This document shows, piece by piece, positions 1 through 9,118 of a stretch of DNA of 64,000 nt. The notes below the pieces were generated by a model. That model ran no database searches. It was not told where the DNA came from and was given only the letters and a program-made list of their open reading frames with translations. Source of the stretch: Croceibacterium_B sp963811255 (GTDB lineage: Bacteria; Pseudomonadota; Alphaproteobacteria; Sphingomonadales; Sphingomonadaceae); the NCBI GenBank assembly GCA_963811255.1, contig CAWEQI010000003.1:496001-560000 (forward strand), written 5' to 3'. Every line of letters begins with the position of its first letter. Position 1 is the first letter of the stretch. A program made the position numbers and the translations under genes.

Positions 1-320
1 GTCAGCACGATCACCACCAGCACCGCCAGCAGCGGCAGCGACAGCGGCCAGATCGACCAGCTCTTACGGCTGATCAGGAACCCCGCGCCGATGCCGAGAA
101 ACGAGCCGAGCAGCACGAAATTGGAGAAATAAGACAAGTGAACGATGTTGGCCCCGAGCCAGCGGATCAGCGCCAGCTCGAGGAACAGCATCAGGAAACT
201 CGCCATCAGCAGGCGCCGGACGGTCGCGCGCTCGCTCTCGTCGGCCGCCGCAGGGAAGCCCGATGCCGTCACGCGCCGCTCACCGCCCCCTTCGGCGATC
301 ACCGCCGCCGAACTGTCCAC
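1..320 (-). CDS. Polytopic membrane protein, N-terminal part (cut by window edge)
   Basis: The reading frame runs off the left edge, so only about the first 106 residues are visible. A GTG start at 320 follows a purine-rich AGGGA stretch; an in-frame stop lies just upstream at 345-347, so the start is near here (a TTG at 329 is the alternative). About 36 polar residues are followed by a hydrophobic segment with FLELALIRWLGANIVHLSYF and then a second one with GSFLGIGAGF. This style resembles the membrane half of spermidine-synthase-like membrane proteins, but the catalytic domain would lie outside the window. The function is therefore only a suggestion. Confidence 0.5.
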   Translation of the reverse strand, partial: MDSSAAVIAEGGGERRVTASGFPAAADESERATVRRLLMASFLMLFLELALIRWLGANIVHLSYFSNFVLLGSFLGIGAGFLISRKSWSIWPLSLPLLAVLVVIVL

Positions 321-565
321 CTGAGCCAAATCCCTATCCTCCCCTCATGCCAGGCCGTCGTCTTACTCTCGCGCAGGTGGATCGGCCAATCCGCCGAATG
401 CGGCGCGCTGGCCTTTTCCATAGGATAATTTGCGGCACCGGACGTTCGTCGCACCGAGGATTGGGCTTTTGGCCGTCGTACGCCCGGTCAGATCGACGGG
501 GTCATCGCTGGCGCGACCGTCGGATCGCCAGCCGTGCGACGCCGCGGCAACAGGGGCGGCGGAGA

Positions 566-1912
566 TTATTCGCTTTGCAAGGCGATCGAGGAAGCGGGCG
601 CCGCGGCGTCCCGGTCGTAAGGGTCGCTGCCGATCGCCAGCCGGCCGTCGTCGGCGCGAGCCGTGATATAGACGACGTAAACCGGAACCGGGTGCGGCAG
701 GGGCAGCTCCTGCTCAGGGGTATCGCTCGACATGTCGAGATTGCCCTGCAGCAGCCATTCGCCCAATTTCTTGGCATCCTGAAGCCGGATGCAGCCGGCG
801 CTCAGCTGCCGGTCGTCCTTGGCGAACAGGTCCTTCTCCGGCGAATCGTGGAGGTAGATTCCGTAAGGATTGGGGAATTCGTACTTCACCGTGCCCATCG
901 AATTGCGCGGCCCCGGCTTCTGGCGCACGACCACCGCCACCTCGCCGCGCCGGATCGCGTGCCAGTCGAGCTTGGTCGGATCGAGGATTGCGGCATCGTC
1001 GCCCCAGCCGGACAGCACTTCGTAGCCCTGGCGCTTGAGATAGTTCATGCCTTCGTTGAGCACGTTCCTAGCGATCAGCGAACGAACGAAGTCGGGCGGC
1101 ACGTTCCAGTATGGGTGGACGTAGGCGGTGCGAATGTAACCGGCGTAGGCCGGCGTTTCTTTGTGCGGATCGGGCTTGCCGACCACCACTTTCATCGTAT
1201 CGACGAGATGGTCGTCGTCGTACATCGACAGGGTCGCGGTAGCGATGTCGATGACGATATGGCGGCCGTTCGGATGCGGCGGAATCTGGCGCAAGCGGTC
1301 GAGGTTCTCGATCGCCACCCGGCGTTCGTCCGGCGTGGCGGTGACATCGTTCAGCAGGGCCCAGCGCAGAGGGGCGTAAAGCGGATGCATCCAACGCATG
1401 TTCCGGATGTAATCCGCCAGCGACGGCGCCTTGGCGGCGGCGTCGAGCGTGTAATAGGCGCCGAGGTATCGCGGCTGGAGGGTCGACGCCTCGTATTTCA
1501 TGTGGTTGCCGCTCTCTTTCCGCAACGCCGCGACATAGGCCGCGAATGTGCGCGAGAGCATCGCCTCGGCATTGGCGAGATTTGTCGGTGAGGGCTGCTG
1601 CTCGGCGAGCGCCACCGCGGCGGCGAGCTGGTCCGGGTGTAGGGCCGCCGGATCGAGCCCGTCATCGGCTGAAGTCTGGATGAGTTTGACCAACACGTCG
1701 GCCGCCGGGTCGAGCGCCCCGCCGGGATCGATCCACACGGGCCCCGGACCGTAGGCGTAATAGCTGCTCACCTGTCCGTCGGTGAGCTTGACGAGCTGCG
1801 CCTTGAAGTCGGGCGTGGCCGCGTAGCCCACGGCATGCGCGGGCTGCGAGAGAACAAGACCAAGCGCCAGCGGCAATAGGATAGCCGAGCGGCGCGCACG
1901 AGCGAGCGACAT
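566..1912 (-). CDS. L,D-transpeptidase (YkuD/YcbB-type), exported
   Basis: 448 residues with a signal peptide (cleavage about residue 27, after AHA). The N-terminal half contains a peptidoglycan-binding-like region. The catalytic YkuD domain spans roughly residues 215-400: His355 in HDSP and the nucleophile Cys374 in SAGCIRLQ are both present. Such enzymes form 3-3 crosslinks in peptidoglycan or attach proteins to it in the periplasm. The ATG is preceded by a good ribosome site (GAGGAAG). It is a single transcription unit; a consensus CtrA box lies about 155 bases upstream, which would suit a cell-cycle-controlled wall enzyme (inference). Confidence 0.88.
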   Translation of the reverse strand: MSLARARRSAILLPLALGLVLSQPAHAVGYAATPDFKAQLVKLTDGQVSSYYAYGPGPVWIDPGGALDPAADVLVKLIQTSADDGLDPAALHPDQLAAAVALAEQQPSPTNLANAEAMLSRTFAAYVAALRKESGNHMKYEASTLQPRYLGAYYTLDAAAKAPSLADYIRNMRWMHPLYAPLRWALLNDVTATPDERRVAIENLDRLRQIPPHPNGRHIVIDIATATLSMYDDDHLVDTMKVVVGKPDPHKETPAYAGYIRTAYVHPYWNVPPDFVRSLIARNVLNEGMNYLKRQGYEVLSGWGDDAAILDPTKLDWHAIRRGEVAVVVRQKPGPRNSMGTVKYEFPNPYGIYLHDSPEKDLFAKDDRQLSAGCIRLQDAKKLGEWLLQGNLDMSSDTPEQELPLPHPVPVYVVYITARADDGRLAIGSDPYDRDAAAPASSIALQSE

Positions 1913-2065
1913 GCTTCCTCAACCTGTCTTCTAAACGTCGGTTCCGTGGTACGGCGTACGAACCGCAATCCCCGGGGACCGGATATTATCACTTCCGGGG
2001 ATGGAACGGAATTGTCGCCCAGCCAGAAGGATCCCTAACGAACGTTAGAGATCGCAGACCGCTGG

Positions 2066-2081
2066 TTAAGTTCGGCTTAAC
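2066..2081 (+). promoter_or_regulatory. Consensus CtrA-binding box
   Basis: The bases read TTAA, seven bases, TTAAC, which is the exact CtrA consensus of alphaproteobacteria. It lies in the spacer between fhs (end 2139) and the L,D-transpeptidase gene (start 1912), about 155 bases upstream of the latter. The match is seen directly; binding is inferred. Confidence 0.55.
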
Positions 2082-2083
2082 GG

Positions 2084-2115
2084 AAAAGGGGCCGCTCGGC
2101 GGAGCGACCCCTTTT
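2084..2115 (-). terminator. Rho-independent terminator after fhs
   Basis: AAAAGGGG and CCCCTTTT flank a second paired block (CGCTC/GAGCG), giving a stem of about 13 pairs with a small bulge. It sits 24 bases after the fhs stop in the direction of fhs transcription and ends in a CCCCTTTT run. Confidence 0.75.
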
Positions 2116-2138
2116 GGCGTTGTGCTGCAGCGAAGGGC

Positions 2139-3809
2139 TCAGAACAGCCCTTCGATCTGCCCGTTCTCGTCGAGGCGGATCGATTCGGCGGCGGGCACGC
2201 GGGGCAGGCCCGGCATGGTCATGATCGAACCGCAGATGGCGACCACGAACCCGGCCCCGGCCGCCAGGCGAACCTCGCGTACCGGCACGGTATGATGCGA
2301 CGGCGCGCCCAGCTTGGTCGGATCGGTGGTGAAGCTGTACTGGGTCTTGGCCATGCACACCGGCAGGTTGCCGAAGCCGGCCTCTTCCCATGCCTTGAGC
2401 TGCTTGTGGACTGATGCGTCGGCGGTCGCCTCGTCGGCGCGGTAGATGCGGGTGGCGATGGTGTTGATCTTCTCCCACAGCGACATCTCGCCCGGGTACA
2501 GCGGGGTGAACTGCGCGGTGCCGGAATCGGCCATTTCGACCACCTTGCGGGCGAGCTCCTCGGTCCCTTCCGAACCCTTGGCCCAGTGCTGGCACAGGAT
2601 CGCCTCGGCTCCGGCCTCGGCGACCGCATCCTTGATCGCCTGGACTTCGGCGTCGGTGTCGGAGACGAAGTGGTTGATCGCCACCACCGCCGGAACGCCG
2701 AACTGGCGCACGTTCTCGATGTGCCGCAGCAGGTTGGCCGAGCCCTTCTTGACCGCCTCGACATTCTCGGTGCCGAGATCGGCTTTGGCGATCCCGCCGT
2801 TGTACTTGAGCGCGCGCACCGTGGCGACGATCACCACCGCACACGGTTTGAGGCCGGCCTTGCGGCACTTGATGTCGAAGAACTTCTCGGCGCCGAGGTC
2901 GGCGCCGAAGCCAGCCTCGGTAACCACATAATCGGCCAGCTTGAGCGCCGTGCGGGTGGCGGTCACGGAGTTGCAGCCGTGCGCGATGTTGGCGAACGGG
3001 CCGCCGTGGATGAACGCCGGATTGTTCTCCAGCGTCTGCACCAGGTTGGGCTTGATCGCGTCTTTCAGCAGCACCGCCATCGCGCCATGGGCCTTGAGGT
3101 CGCGCGCGCGCACGGCGCTCTTGTCGCGGCGGTAGGCGACAATGATGTTGCCGATCGATTCCTCGAGATCCTCGAGCGAGGTGGCGAGGCACAGGATCGC
3201 CATGATCTCCGAAGCGACGGTGATGTCGAAGCCGCTCTCGCGCGGGAAGCCATTGGCGACGCCGCCCAATGAGTTGACGATCTGGCGCAGCGCGCGATCG
3301 TTCATGTCGAGCACCCGGCGCCAGCTGACCCGGCGGGTGTCGATATCGAGCGCGTTGCCCCAGTAGATATGGTTGTCGATCATCGCGCTCAGCAGGTTGT
3401 GGGCGCTGGTGATCGCGTGGAAATCGCCGGTGAAGTGGAGATTGATGTCTTCCATCGGCACGACCTGGGCATGGCCCCCGCCCGCCGCGCCGCCCTTCAT
3501 CCCGAACGATGGCCCGAGCGACGGCTCGCGCAGGCACACGGCGGCGTTCTTGCCGATCCGGTTGAGGCCGTCGTTGAGCCCGACCGAGGTGGTCGTCTTG
3601 CCTTCGCCGGCGGGCGTCGGGTTGATCGCGGTCACCAGGATCAGCTTGCCGTCGGGCCGGTCCTGCTGCTGGTTGATCCAGTCCATCGAGATCTTGGCCT
3701 TGAAGCGGCCATAGGGTTCCAGCGCGTCGTCCGGAATGCCGAGCTCGGCGCCGATCTCGCCGATCGGCTTCATGTTGGCGGCACGGGCGATCTCGATATC
3801 GGTGGGCAT
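2139..3809 (-). CDS. fhs: Formate--tetrahydrofolate ligase
   Basis: 556 residues from the ATG at 3809, chosen because GAGGA sits nine bases before it and the protein then begins PTDIEIARAANMKPI as in the family; an in-frame ATG 12 codons upstream has no clear site. The ATP-binding loop PTPAGEGKTTT lies near residue 65, and the length fits the family (about 555). The enzyme makes 10-formyl-THF from formate, ATP and THF in the cytoplasm, feeding purine and one-carbon metabolism. It is transcribed alone and ends in a strong hairpin. Confidence 0.96.
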   Translation of the reverse strand: MPTDIEIARAANMKPIGEIGAELGIPDDALEPYGRFKAKISMDWINQQQDRPDGKLILVTAINPTPAGEGKTTTSVGLNDGLNRIGKNAAVCLREPSLGPSFGMKGGAAGGGHAQVVPMEDINLHFTGDFHAITSAHNLLSAMIDNHIYWGNALDIDTRRVSWRRVLDMNDRALRQIVNSLGGVANGFPRESGFDITVASEIMAILCLATSLEDLEESIGNIIVAYRRDKSAVRARDLKAHGAMAVLLKDAIKPNLVQTLENNPAFIHGGPFANIAHGCNSVTATRTALKLADYVVTEAGFGADLGAEKFFDIKCRKAGLKPCAVVIVATVRALKYNGGIAKADLGTENVEAVKKGSANLLRHIENVRQFGVPAVVAINHFVSDTDAEVQAIKDAVAEAGAEAILCQHWAKGSEGTEELARKVVEMADSGTAQFTPLYPGEMSLWEKINTIATRIYRADEATADASVHKQLKAWEEAGFGNLPVCMAKTQYSFTTDPTKLGAPSHHTVPVREVRLAAGAGFVVAICGSIMTMPGLPRVPAAESIRLDENGQIEGLF

Positions 3810-4049
3810 GGGGGTCCTCTTCCGTTGTGGGGCGCGATGTTTCACTTATGCGAAATTTTCGCCAGTCCGAAATTTGCCGGTCCGCCATACAATCGAGAGA
3901 GGGCGAATCTCAAGGTGATTCTGGGGGCACACGACTGGGCGGCTGGGGATCGTGGACAAGGCGGACTTGTGCGCTGGCGGCGCGGCCGATAGGTTCGCTC
4001 TCTGTTCCCTCGAGCGCACGCTCTGCCCCTTTGAGCACACATCAGACCT

Positions 4050-5420
4050 ATGGATTCGTCTCTCGCCATCCCGATCATTGTCGCCGTCATCGCCGGCCTT
4101 GCCGTCGGCTGGTTCCTCGGCTCGCGCACCGCCGCCGAGTGGAAATCGCGCCACGCCGAGCGCGACAGCGCGGCGAAAGAGCACGAGGAGAACCTCAAAC
4201 GAGCGGTCGCGGAACTTGGCCAGGCGCAGATCGAGCTGGCCACGCTCAAGGCCAATGCAGAGAACTTCGACAAGCAGCTCCAGCAGATGAAGGAAGCACG
4301 CGAGGACCTGTTGGCGCAGTTCAAGGTCGCCGGCGGCGAAGTGCTGACCCGCGCGCAGGAAGAGTTCCTTAAGCGCGCCGAGGAGAAGTTCGGCCACGCC
4401 GAGAAGGCCAACAAGGAAGCGGTCAAGTCGCTGCTCGATCCGGTCCACCAGCGGCTCAAGTCCTACGAGGAGCAAGTCGCCGCGCTCGAAGCCAAGCGGG
4501 TCGACAGCTTCGGCCAGCTCACCGGCCTGATTGAGACGATGCGGGCGGGGCAGGAAGAAGTGCGGCGCGAGGCGCAGCGGCTCGGCAACTCGCTGACCAA
4601 CGCCCCCAAGGCGCGGGGCCGCTGGGGCGAGCGGGCGCTGCAGAACGTGCTCGAACAGTGCGGCTTGTCGCAGCACACCGATTTCCACCTCGAGCATTCG
4701 ATCGACACCGACGACGGCCGTCTGCGCCCCGATGCGATCGTCAACGTGCCGGGGCAGAAGAAGCTGGTGATCGACGCCAAGGTCTCTCTCAACGCCTATC
4801 AGGAGGCGTTCGAAGCCGACAGCGACGAGGCACGGATCAAGGCGCTCGACGCGCATGCCCGGTCGATGCGCAATCACGTGCAGACGCTCGGCGCCAAGAG
4901 CTACCAGAGCCAGTTCGACGAAGCCCCCGATTACGTGGTGATGTTCGTCCCCGGCGAGCATTTCGTGGCCGCCGCGCTCGAGCACGATCCCGAGCTGTGG
5001 GACTTCGCCTTCCGCAACAAGGTGCTGCTCGCCACGCCGACCAACCTCGTCGCCATCTGCCGCACGGTAGCGCAGGTCTGGCGGCAGGACGGGCTCGCCC
5101 GCGAGGCGCAGGAGATCGGCCGCATGGGTGCCGAGCTCTACGAACGACTCGCCGTCGCCGCCGAACATTTGAAGCGCGTCGGCGGGGGGCTGGAGACAGC
5201 GGTCAACAATTACAACAAGTTCGTCGGCAGCTTCGAGCGCAACGTGCTTTCGTCGGGCAAGCGCCTGGCCGACAAGGGCATCGAAATCGGCAAGCGCGAA
5301 ATCGAGGACGTGCCCCTTGTCGAAAGCGCGCCGCGCTATACAGGAGGCGAGGGAGAGGAACCCGCCCCCATCAAGCTGGTTGAAGGCAACCGGCGGGCGG
5401 GAGTTGGCGAGAACGGATGA
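4050..5420 (+). CDS. rmuC: DNA recombination protein RmuC
   Basis: 456 residues: one N-terminal membrane helix (residues 5-24), a long coiled coil (about 30-150) and the RmuC domain with KARGRWGERALQNVLEQCGL followed by the nuclease-like core containing VIDAKVSL. RmuC limits inversion and recombination at short inverted repeats and is a PD-(D/E)XK-related nuclease. The frame closes with ATGA, overlapping the next gene by four bases, so the two are translationally coupled. Confidence 0.93.
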   Translation: MDSSLAIPIIVAVIAGLAVGWFLGSRTAAEWKSRHAERDSAAKEHEENLKRAVAELGQAQIELATLKANAENFDKQLQQMKEAREDLLAQFKVAGGEVLTRAQEEFLKRAEEKFGHAEKANKEAVKSLLDPVHQRLKSYEEQVAALEAKRVDSFGQLTGLIETMRAGQEEVRREAQRLGNSLTNAPKARGRWGERALQNVLEQCGLSQHTDFHLEHSIDTDDGRLRPDAIVNVPGQKKLVIDAKVSLNAYQEAFEADSDEARIKALDAHARSMRNHVQTLGAKSYQSQFDEAPDYVVMFVPGEHFVAAALEHDPELWDFAFRNKVLLATPTNLVAICRTVAQVWRQDGLAREAQEIGRMGAELYERLAVAAEHLKRVGGGLETAVNNYNKFVGSFERNVLSSGKRLADKGIEIGKREIEDVPLVESAPRYTGGEGEEPAPIKLVEGNRRAGVGENG

Positions 5421-6175
5421 CAGCACGGGTCTGGGCCCAGGTGACGATTGTGCCGCTGGTGCTGGCGCCCATGCTGACTCTGGCCGCCTGCAACCGGCAC
5501 AACCCGCCGTCGGACCAGCTCGCCGAGTCGGCCCGCCAGATCGTCGGCGTGGCGACGCCGACGCCCGCGCCGTTCGCCAAGGGACCGTACGCTCCGCGCG
5601 ATACCTGCCACGCCGTGGCCGGCGCCGACCAGTTCCGCCGCAAGCTCTACAATGCCGTGATGGCCCGCGATGCCGACGCGTTCGTCGCGCTGGCGGCGCA
5701 GGACATCAAGCTTACCCCGGGTCCCGGCGACACCGTCGGCGCCGGCGCCAGCGGCCGCGCCGCGCTGAAGCAGCGGCTGACTGACAAGGGCTGGGACATG
5801 TGGGACGAGCTCGACCGCTTGCTCAGGCTCGGCTGCGCGGCCAACGACCAGGGCGGGATCACCATCCCCTGGTATTACGAGCAGCACATCACCAAGGTCG
5901 ATCCGACGACCGGCATGCTGGTCACCGGCGAGAACGTCCCGCTGCTCAGCGCGCCCGATCCCAAGAGCATGGTCCTCGAAACGATCTCGTGGGACGTGGT
6001 CACTCTCGGCACGCCCGCGCCCGACGATCCCTACCAGCCGGTCACCGCGCTTGACGGCAAGCAGGGCTATATCGCCACCAACAAGCTGCGCAGCCTGACC
6101 GATTATCGCCTCAAGGCGATCCAGCGCAACGGCAACTGGCGCATCGTCAGCCTGGTCTCGGGCTCTCAATCGTAG
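5417..6175 (+). CDS. Predicted lipoprotein, NTF2-like plus SH3-like region
   Basis: 252 residues. The N-terminus has a hydrophobic segment ending in LTLAAC, a lipobox with Cys25, so it is probably anchored to the envelope. Residues about 60-125 (YNAVMARDADAFVALAA) resemble an NTF2/SnoaL-like fold and the C-terminal third (GKQGYIATNKLRSLTDYRL) looks like a bacterial SH3 repeat. Function is unknown. It overlaps rmuC by four bases, and its 3' end overlaps the convergent methyltransferase gene by 29 bases. Confidence 0.75.
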   Translation: MTARVWAQVTIVPLVLAPMLTLAACNRHNPPSDQLAESARQIVGVATPTPAPFAKGPYAPRDTCHAVAGADQFRRKLYNAVMARDADAFVALAAQDIKLTPGPGDTVGAGASGRAALKQRLTDKGWDMWDELDRLLRLGCAANDQGGITIPWYYEQHITKVDPTTGMLVTGENVPLLSAPDPKSMVLETISWDVVTLGTPAPDDPYQPVTALDGKQGYIATNKLRSLTDYRLKAIQRNGNWRIVSLVSGSQS

Positions 6176-6962
6176 CCAGCACCTCGTACGCCAACACCGC
6201 GCCGGCGATGGCGGCGTTGAGGCTGTCGGCGCGGCCGCGCATCGGGATCGTCACCCGCAGGTCGCACGCCGCTTCGTAGGCTTCGGGCAGCCCGCGGGAT
6301 TCGTTGCCGACGAGGATGAAGCACGGCGTGCGGTACGGCGCCCCGCGATAGGGCACCGCATCGCGCAGCGAAGCGGCGACCAGTTGACCCTCTCCCTGCC
6401 GCAGCCAGCCGACGAACTCGCTCCACGGCGCCTGGGCGATCGCCTGCGTGAACACCGCGCCCATGCTCGCGCGCACGGCTTCGGCACTGAACGGGTCGGC
6501 GCAGTCGTCGATCAGGATCAGCCCGCCGGCGCCGACGGCATCGCCGGTGCGCAGCATGGTGCCGAGGTTGCCGGGATCGCGCAGCGCCTGCGCCACCAGC
6601 CAGATCGGCGCGGCGGATCGGTCGATCGCCGTCAGCGCGGTGTCGGATTCGGGGAAGACCCCGATCACCGCCTGCGGGTTGTCCTTGCCGGCGATCTTGC
6701 CCAGGATCTCGGCGCTCGTCTCGACGATCTCGCCACCGGCCGCCTCGACCTCGGCGACCAGCGCAGTCAGCAGCGGATGCTCGTCGCGCACGTCGGCCAT
6801 TGCCAACATCTCCGGCAGCCGCCCGGATTCGCGCGCATCGGTCAGCAGCCGCAACCCTTCGGCGAGGAACTTGCCCTCGCGCCGGCGATGCTTCTTGTCG
6901 CGCAGCGAGCGGAGATATTTGACCGTGGGATTGGAAAAGCCGGTGATCGTGCGGCGAGGCAT
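6147..6962 (-). CDS. TrmH/SpoU-family RNA 2'-O-methyltransferase
   Basis: 271 residues. An N-terminal substrate-binding region (KYLRSLRDKKHRRREGKFLAEG) is followed by the SPOUT domain with its knotted motifs: LRDPGNLGTMLRT, FILVGNESRGLP and VTIPMRGRADSLNAA. These are typical of 23S rRNA ribose methyltransferases of the RlmB/TsnR type. It is the last gene of the minus-strand PTS operon, starting three bases after ptsH. The exact target nucleotide cannot be read from sequence. Confidence 0.9.
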   Translation of the reverse strand: MPRRTITGFSNPTVKYLRSLRDKKHRRREGKFLAEGLRLLTDARESGRLPEMLAMADVRDEHPLLTALVAEVEAAGGEIVETSAEILGKIAGKDNPQAVIGVFPESDTALTAIDRSAAPIWLVAQALRDPGNLGTMLRTGDAVGAGGLILIDDCADPFSAEAVRASMGAVFTQAIAQAPWSEFVGWLRQGEGQLVAASLRDAVPYRGAPYRTPCFILVGNESRGLPEAYEAACDLRVTIPMRGRADSLNAAIAGAVLAYEVLATIESPRPG

Positions 6963-6965
6963 GGT

Positions 6966-7241
6966 CTAGTCCTCGCCGAATCCGCTTTCCACCAGCGCGA
7001 CCAGCTCGGCCAGGCGCTCATCGGCCTCGGTGCCTTCGGCGGCGATCTCGATCGTGTCGCCCTTGGCCGCGCCGAGCATCATCAGCCCGAGGATCGAGCC
7101 GCCGAGCGCGCTCGCCCCATCCTTGCTGACGGTGATGGTGGTGCCGTCCATCTGCGCTGCGGCGGCGACGAAGCGGGCGCTCGCTCGGGCGTGCAGCCCG
7201 CGTTTGTTGACGATGGTGACCGTCTGCTTCGCGGCGGCCAT
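6966..7241 (-). CDS. ptsH: Phosphocarrier protein HPr
   Basis: 91 residues. His17 in RGLHARAS is the phospho-acceptor from PTS enzyme I; Ser49 in LGGSILGLMML is at the HPr-kinase site, consistent with the hprK gene upstream in the same operon. It would pass phosphate to the EIIA encoded six bases upstream. No sugar permease genes are nearby, so the system is probably regulatory. Confidence 0.94.
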   Translation of the reverse strand: MAAAKQTVTIVNKRGLHARASARFVAAAAQMDGTTITVSKDGASALGGSILGLMMLGAAKGDTIEIAAEGTEADERLAELVALVESGFGED

Positions 7242-7247
7242 TCGCAG

Positions 7248-7652
7248 TTACGCGTCCTGTCCCAGGAACTCCGAGGCCACGGTGATGTAATTGCGCCCGG
7301 CCTCGCGCGCGGCGGCGACCGCGGCGGTCAGGTCCATCTCCTTGCGCGCGCCGGCCAGGCGAATCAGCATCGGCAGGTTGATCCCGGCGATGACTTCGGT
7401 CTTGCCCTTCTTGAGCAGCGAGATCGCCAGGTTCGAAGGGGTGCCGCCGAACAAGTCGGTCAGGATCACCGCGCCCGAGCCGGAATCGACCCGCTTGATC
7501 GCGTTGGCGATCTCCCGCCGCCGGGCTTCCATGTCGTCGTTCGGCCCGATGCAGATGGTCGCCACGTCGGTCTGTTCGCCGACGACGTGCTCCATAGCAT
7601 GGACGAACTCCTCGGCCAGCCGGCCGTGGGTCACCAGGATCATTCCGATCAT
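7248..7652 (-). CDS. PTS EIIA component, mannose family
   Basis: 134 residues, the normal length of a single EIIA-Man domain. The active-site His9 lies in MILVTHGRLAEE, and DLFGGTPSN with LPMLIRL is typical of the fold. It is encoded directly before ptsH. In alphaproteobacteria such an orphan EIIA takes part in a regulatory phosphorelay rather than sugar import; no EIIB, EIIC or EIID is present here. Confidence 0.92.
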   Translation of the reverse strand: MIGMILVTHGRLAEEFVHAMEHVVGEQTDVATICIGPNDDMEARRREIANAIKRVDSGSGAVILTDLFGGTPSNLAISLLKKGKTEVIAGINLPMLIRLAGARKEMDLTAAVAAAREAGRNYITVASEFLGQDA

Positions 7653-7721
7653 GCGGTCAGATTACTCTCGAAGCGTTCACTCGTGCCTGACGGCGGGCAA
7701 GACGCGGCCCATACTCTCGAA

Positions 7722-8690
7722 TCATGGCTGATGCGACCCCTCTATCAATTCCGCCGCGCGCGATCCCAGGTTGCGGTGCAGCACGGTCGGCGAAAAGCCG
7801 CCCTCGCGCAAGGCTGCGGCGATCTTTTCCGCCATGAACACCGAGCGGTGTCTCCCTCCGGTACAGCCGAAGGCGATATTGACGTAGCTCTTGCCTTGCG
7901 CGGCATAGCGCGGGAGCAGGTCGAGCAGCAGGTCGCGGATGTGGGCGAAGCTGCCGGGGAACGCCTGGTCCTGCTCGATGTGCGCGCCGACGGGCTGGTC
8001 GAGCCCGGTCAGCTCGCGCAGCTCTGGCTGCCAGTGCGGATTATCGAGATATCGCATGTCGAACACCAGGTCGGCCGCGGGCGGCACCCCGCGGGCAAAG
8101 CCGAAGCTGGAGACGGTCACGGTCATCTGCTCCTTGGCCTCGCCGGCGAAATGCTGACGGATCACCTGCTGCAGCTCGTTTGAGGAAAAGCGGGTGGTGT
8201 CGATCAGCACGTCGGCCCAGCGGCGCAACGGGGCGAGCAGTTCGCGCTCCGCTCGAATTCCGGAATCCACCGGCATGTCGTGCGCCAAGTGGTGACGACG
8301 GCGGGTCTCGTCGTAGCGCCGCTGCAATTCGGCCGTCGAGCAGTCGAGGAACAGCGTCGTCACTTCCAGGTCGGCCCGGGCGCTCAGCTGCTTGACCCGC
8401 TCGATCACCCGTTCGGGCGCAAACCCGCGGGTGCGCGAATCGAAGCCGATCGCCAGCGGCGTCGCTTCGCCTTCGGCGCGCTCGCCTTCGCGGCCGATCA
8501 GCCGGCCGAGCAGGCGGATCGGGAAGTTGTCGATCGCCTCCCAACCGATGTTCTCCAGCTCGCGCAGCGCGGTCGTCTTGCCGGCGCCCAGCATGCCGGT
8601 GACCAGCAGGATGCGCTGGCGGTCGGGGCGGTCGTCTGACGGCATGGCGGGTTTTTCTGCGCGTTCGAGCGGCGAAAGGGAAGGGCTCAC
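7722..8690 (-). CDS. rapZ: RapZ-type nucleotide-binding protein
   Basis: 322 residues from a GTG at 8690 that overlaps the hprK stop (GTGA), which suggests coupled translation; an ATG at 8645 would give a 307-residue version. The Walker A motif GMLGAGKT lies near residue 32, and the C-terminal GCTGGRHRSV is the conserved RapZ/YvcJ signature. In enterobacteria RapZ is an RNase E adaptor controlling amino-sugar synthesis; in this order its role is less known. A 69-base gap separates it from the EIIA gene. Confidence 0.9.
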   Translation of the reverse strand: MSPSLSPLERAEKPAMPSDDRPDRQRILLVTGMLGAGKTTALRELENIGWEAIDNFPIRLLGRLIGREGERAEGEATPLAIGFDSRTRGFAPERVIERVKQLSARADLEVTTLFLDCSTAELQRRYDETRRRHHLAHDMPVDSGIRAERELLAPLRRWADVLIDTTRFSSNELQQVIRQHFAGEAKEQMTVTVSSFGFARGVPPAADLVFDMRYLDNPHWQPELRELTGLDQPVGAHIEQDQAFPGSFAHIRDLLLDLLPRYAAQGKSYVNIAFGCTGGRHRSVFMAEKIAAALREGGFSPTVLHRNLGSRAAELIEGSHQP

Positions 8691-9118
8691 GGCAGTCCGT
8701 ATGTTTTCAGGGCAAATTCGGCGCGCAGCGGCAGGGCAAGGGTGTCGGGAAAAAGGGCGAGCCGGGGAAGCCTATGTCCGGCACATTCAAAGGTCTCCGC
8801 GGCGTCGATGAAGCGGGGAGCCGCTTCGTCGAGCCTGATCACCAGCGCGACCGGCGCCGAGCCCGCCGGCAGCTTTACCAGCCCGACATTGCGCACCTCG
8901 ATCAGCCCGGCGATGTTCGGTGGCGGCATGGCCCATAGGCGCCCGTCGCGGTCCTCCAGCGTCACCCCGTCGTCGCCGACCAGCACCGCGCCGCGGTCGA
9001 TCAGCGCCAGCGCCAGGCTCGACTTGCCGCTGCCGGGTTCGCCCTCGATCAGAACCGCCCTGCGCCCTTGGGCGCTGCCGATCGCGACGCAGCTGACGTT
9101 GGCGAGGACGCTGCTCAC
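8687..9118 (-). CDS. hprK: HPr kinase/phosphorylase, short alphaproteobacterial form
   Basis: 143 residues from a GTG at 9118 that overlaps the chvG stop (GTGA). It holds only the kinase domain: the P-loop GEPGSGKSS at residues 26-34 and LVGDDGVTLE for the catalytic region. The N-terminal domain of Firmicutes HprK is missing, as is normal in alphaproteobacteria. It would phosphorylate Ser49 of the HPr encoded downstream. Confidence 0.92.
   Translation of the reverse strand: MSSVLANVSCVAIGSAQGRRAVLIEGEPGSGKSSLALALIDRGAVLVGDDGVTLEDRDGRLWAMPPPNIAGLIEVRNVGLVKLPAGSAPVALVIRLDEAAPRFIDAAETFECAGHRLPRLALFPDTLALPLRAEFALKTYGLP

Noticed and set aside
263..1591. Plus-strand frame opposite the L,D-transpeptidase
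   Set aside because: Antisense shadow of the transpeptidase with arginine-rich low-complexity sequence.
1939..1965. Inverted repeat CGGTTC-N15-GAACCG before the L,D-transpeptidase as an operator
   Set aside because: Short arms and long spacer make it too weak to claim; no known regulator has this site.
3846..5426. Long open frame on the minus strand opposite rmuC
   Set aside because: Third-position GC bias keeps antisense frames open; the translation has no domain and rmuC on the plus strand is clear.
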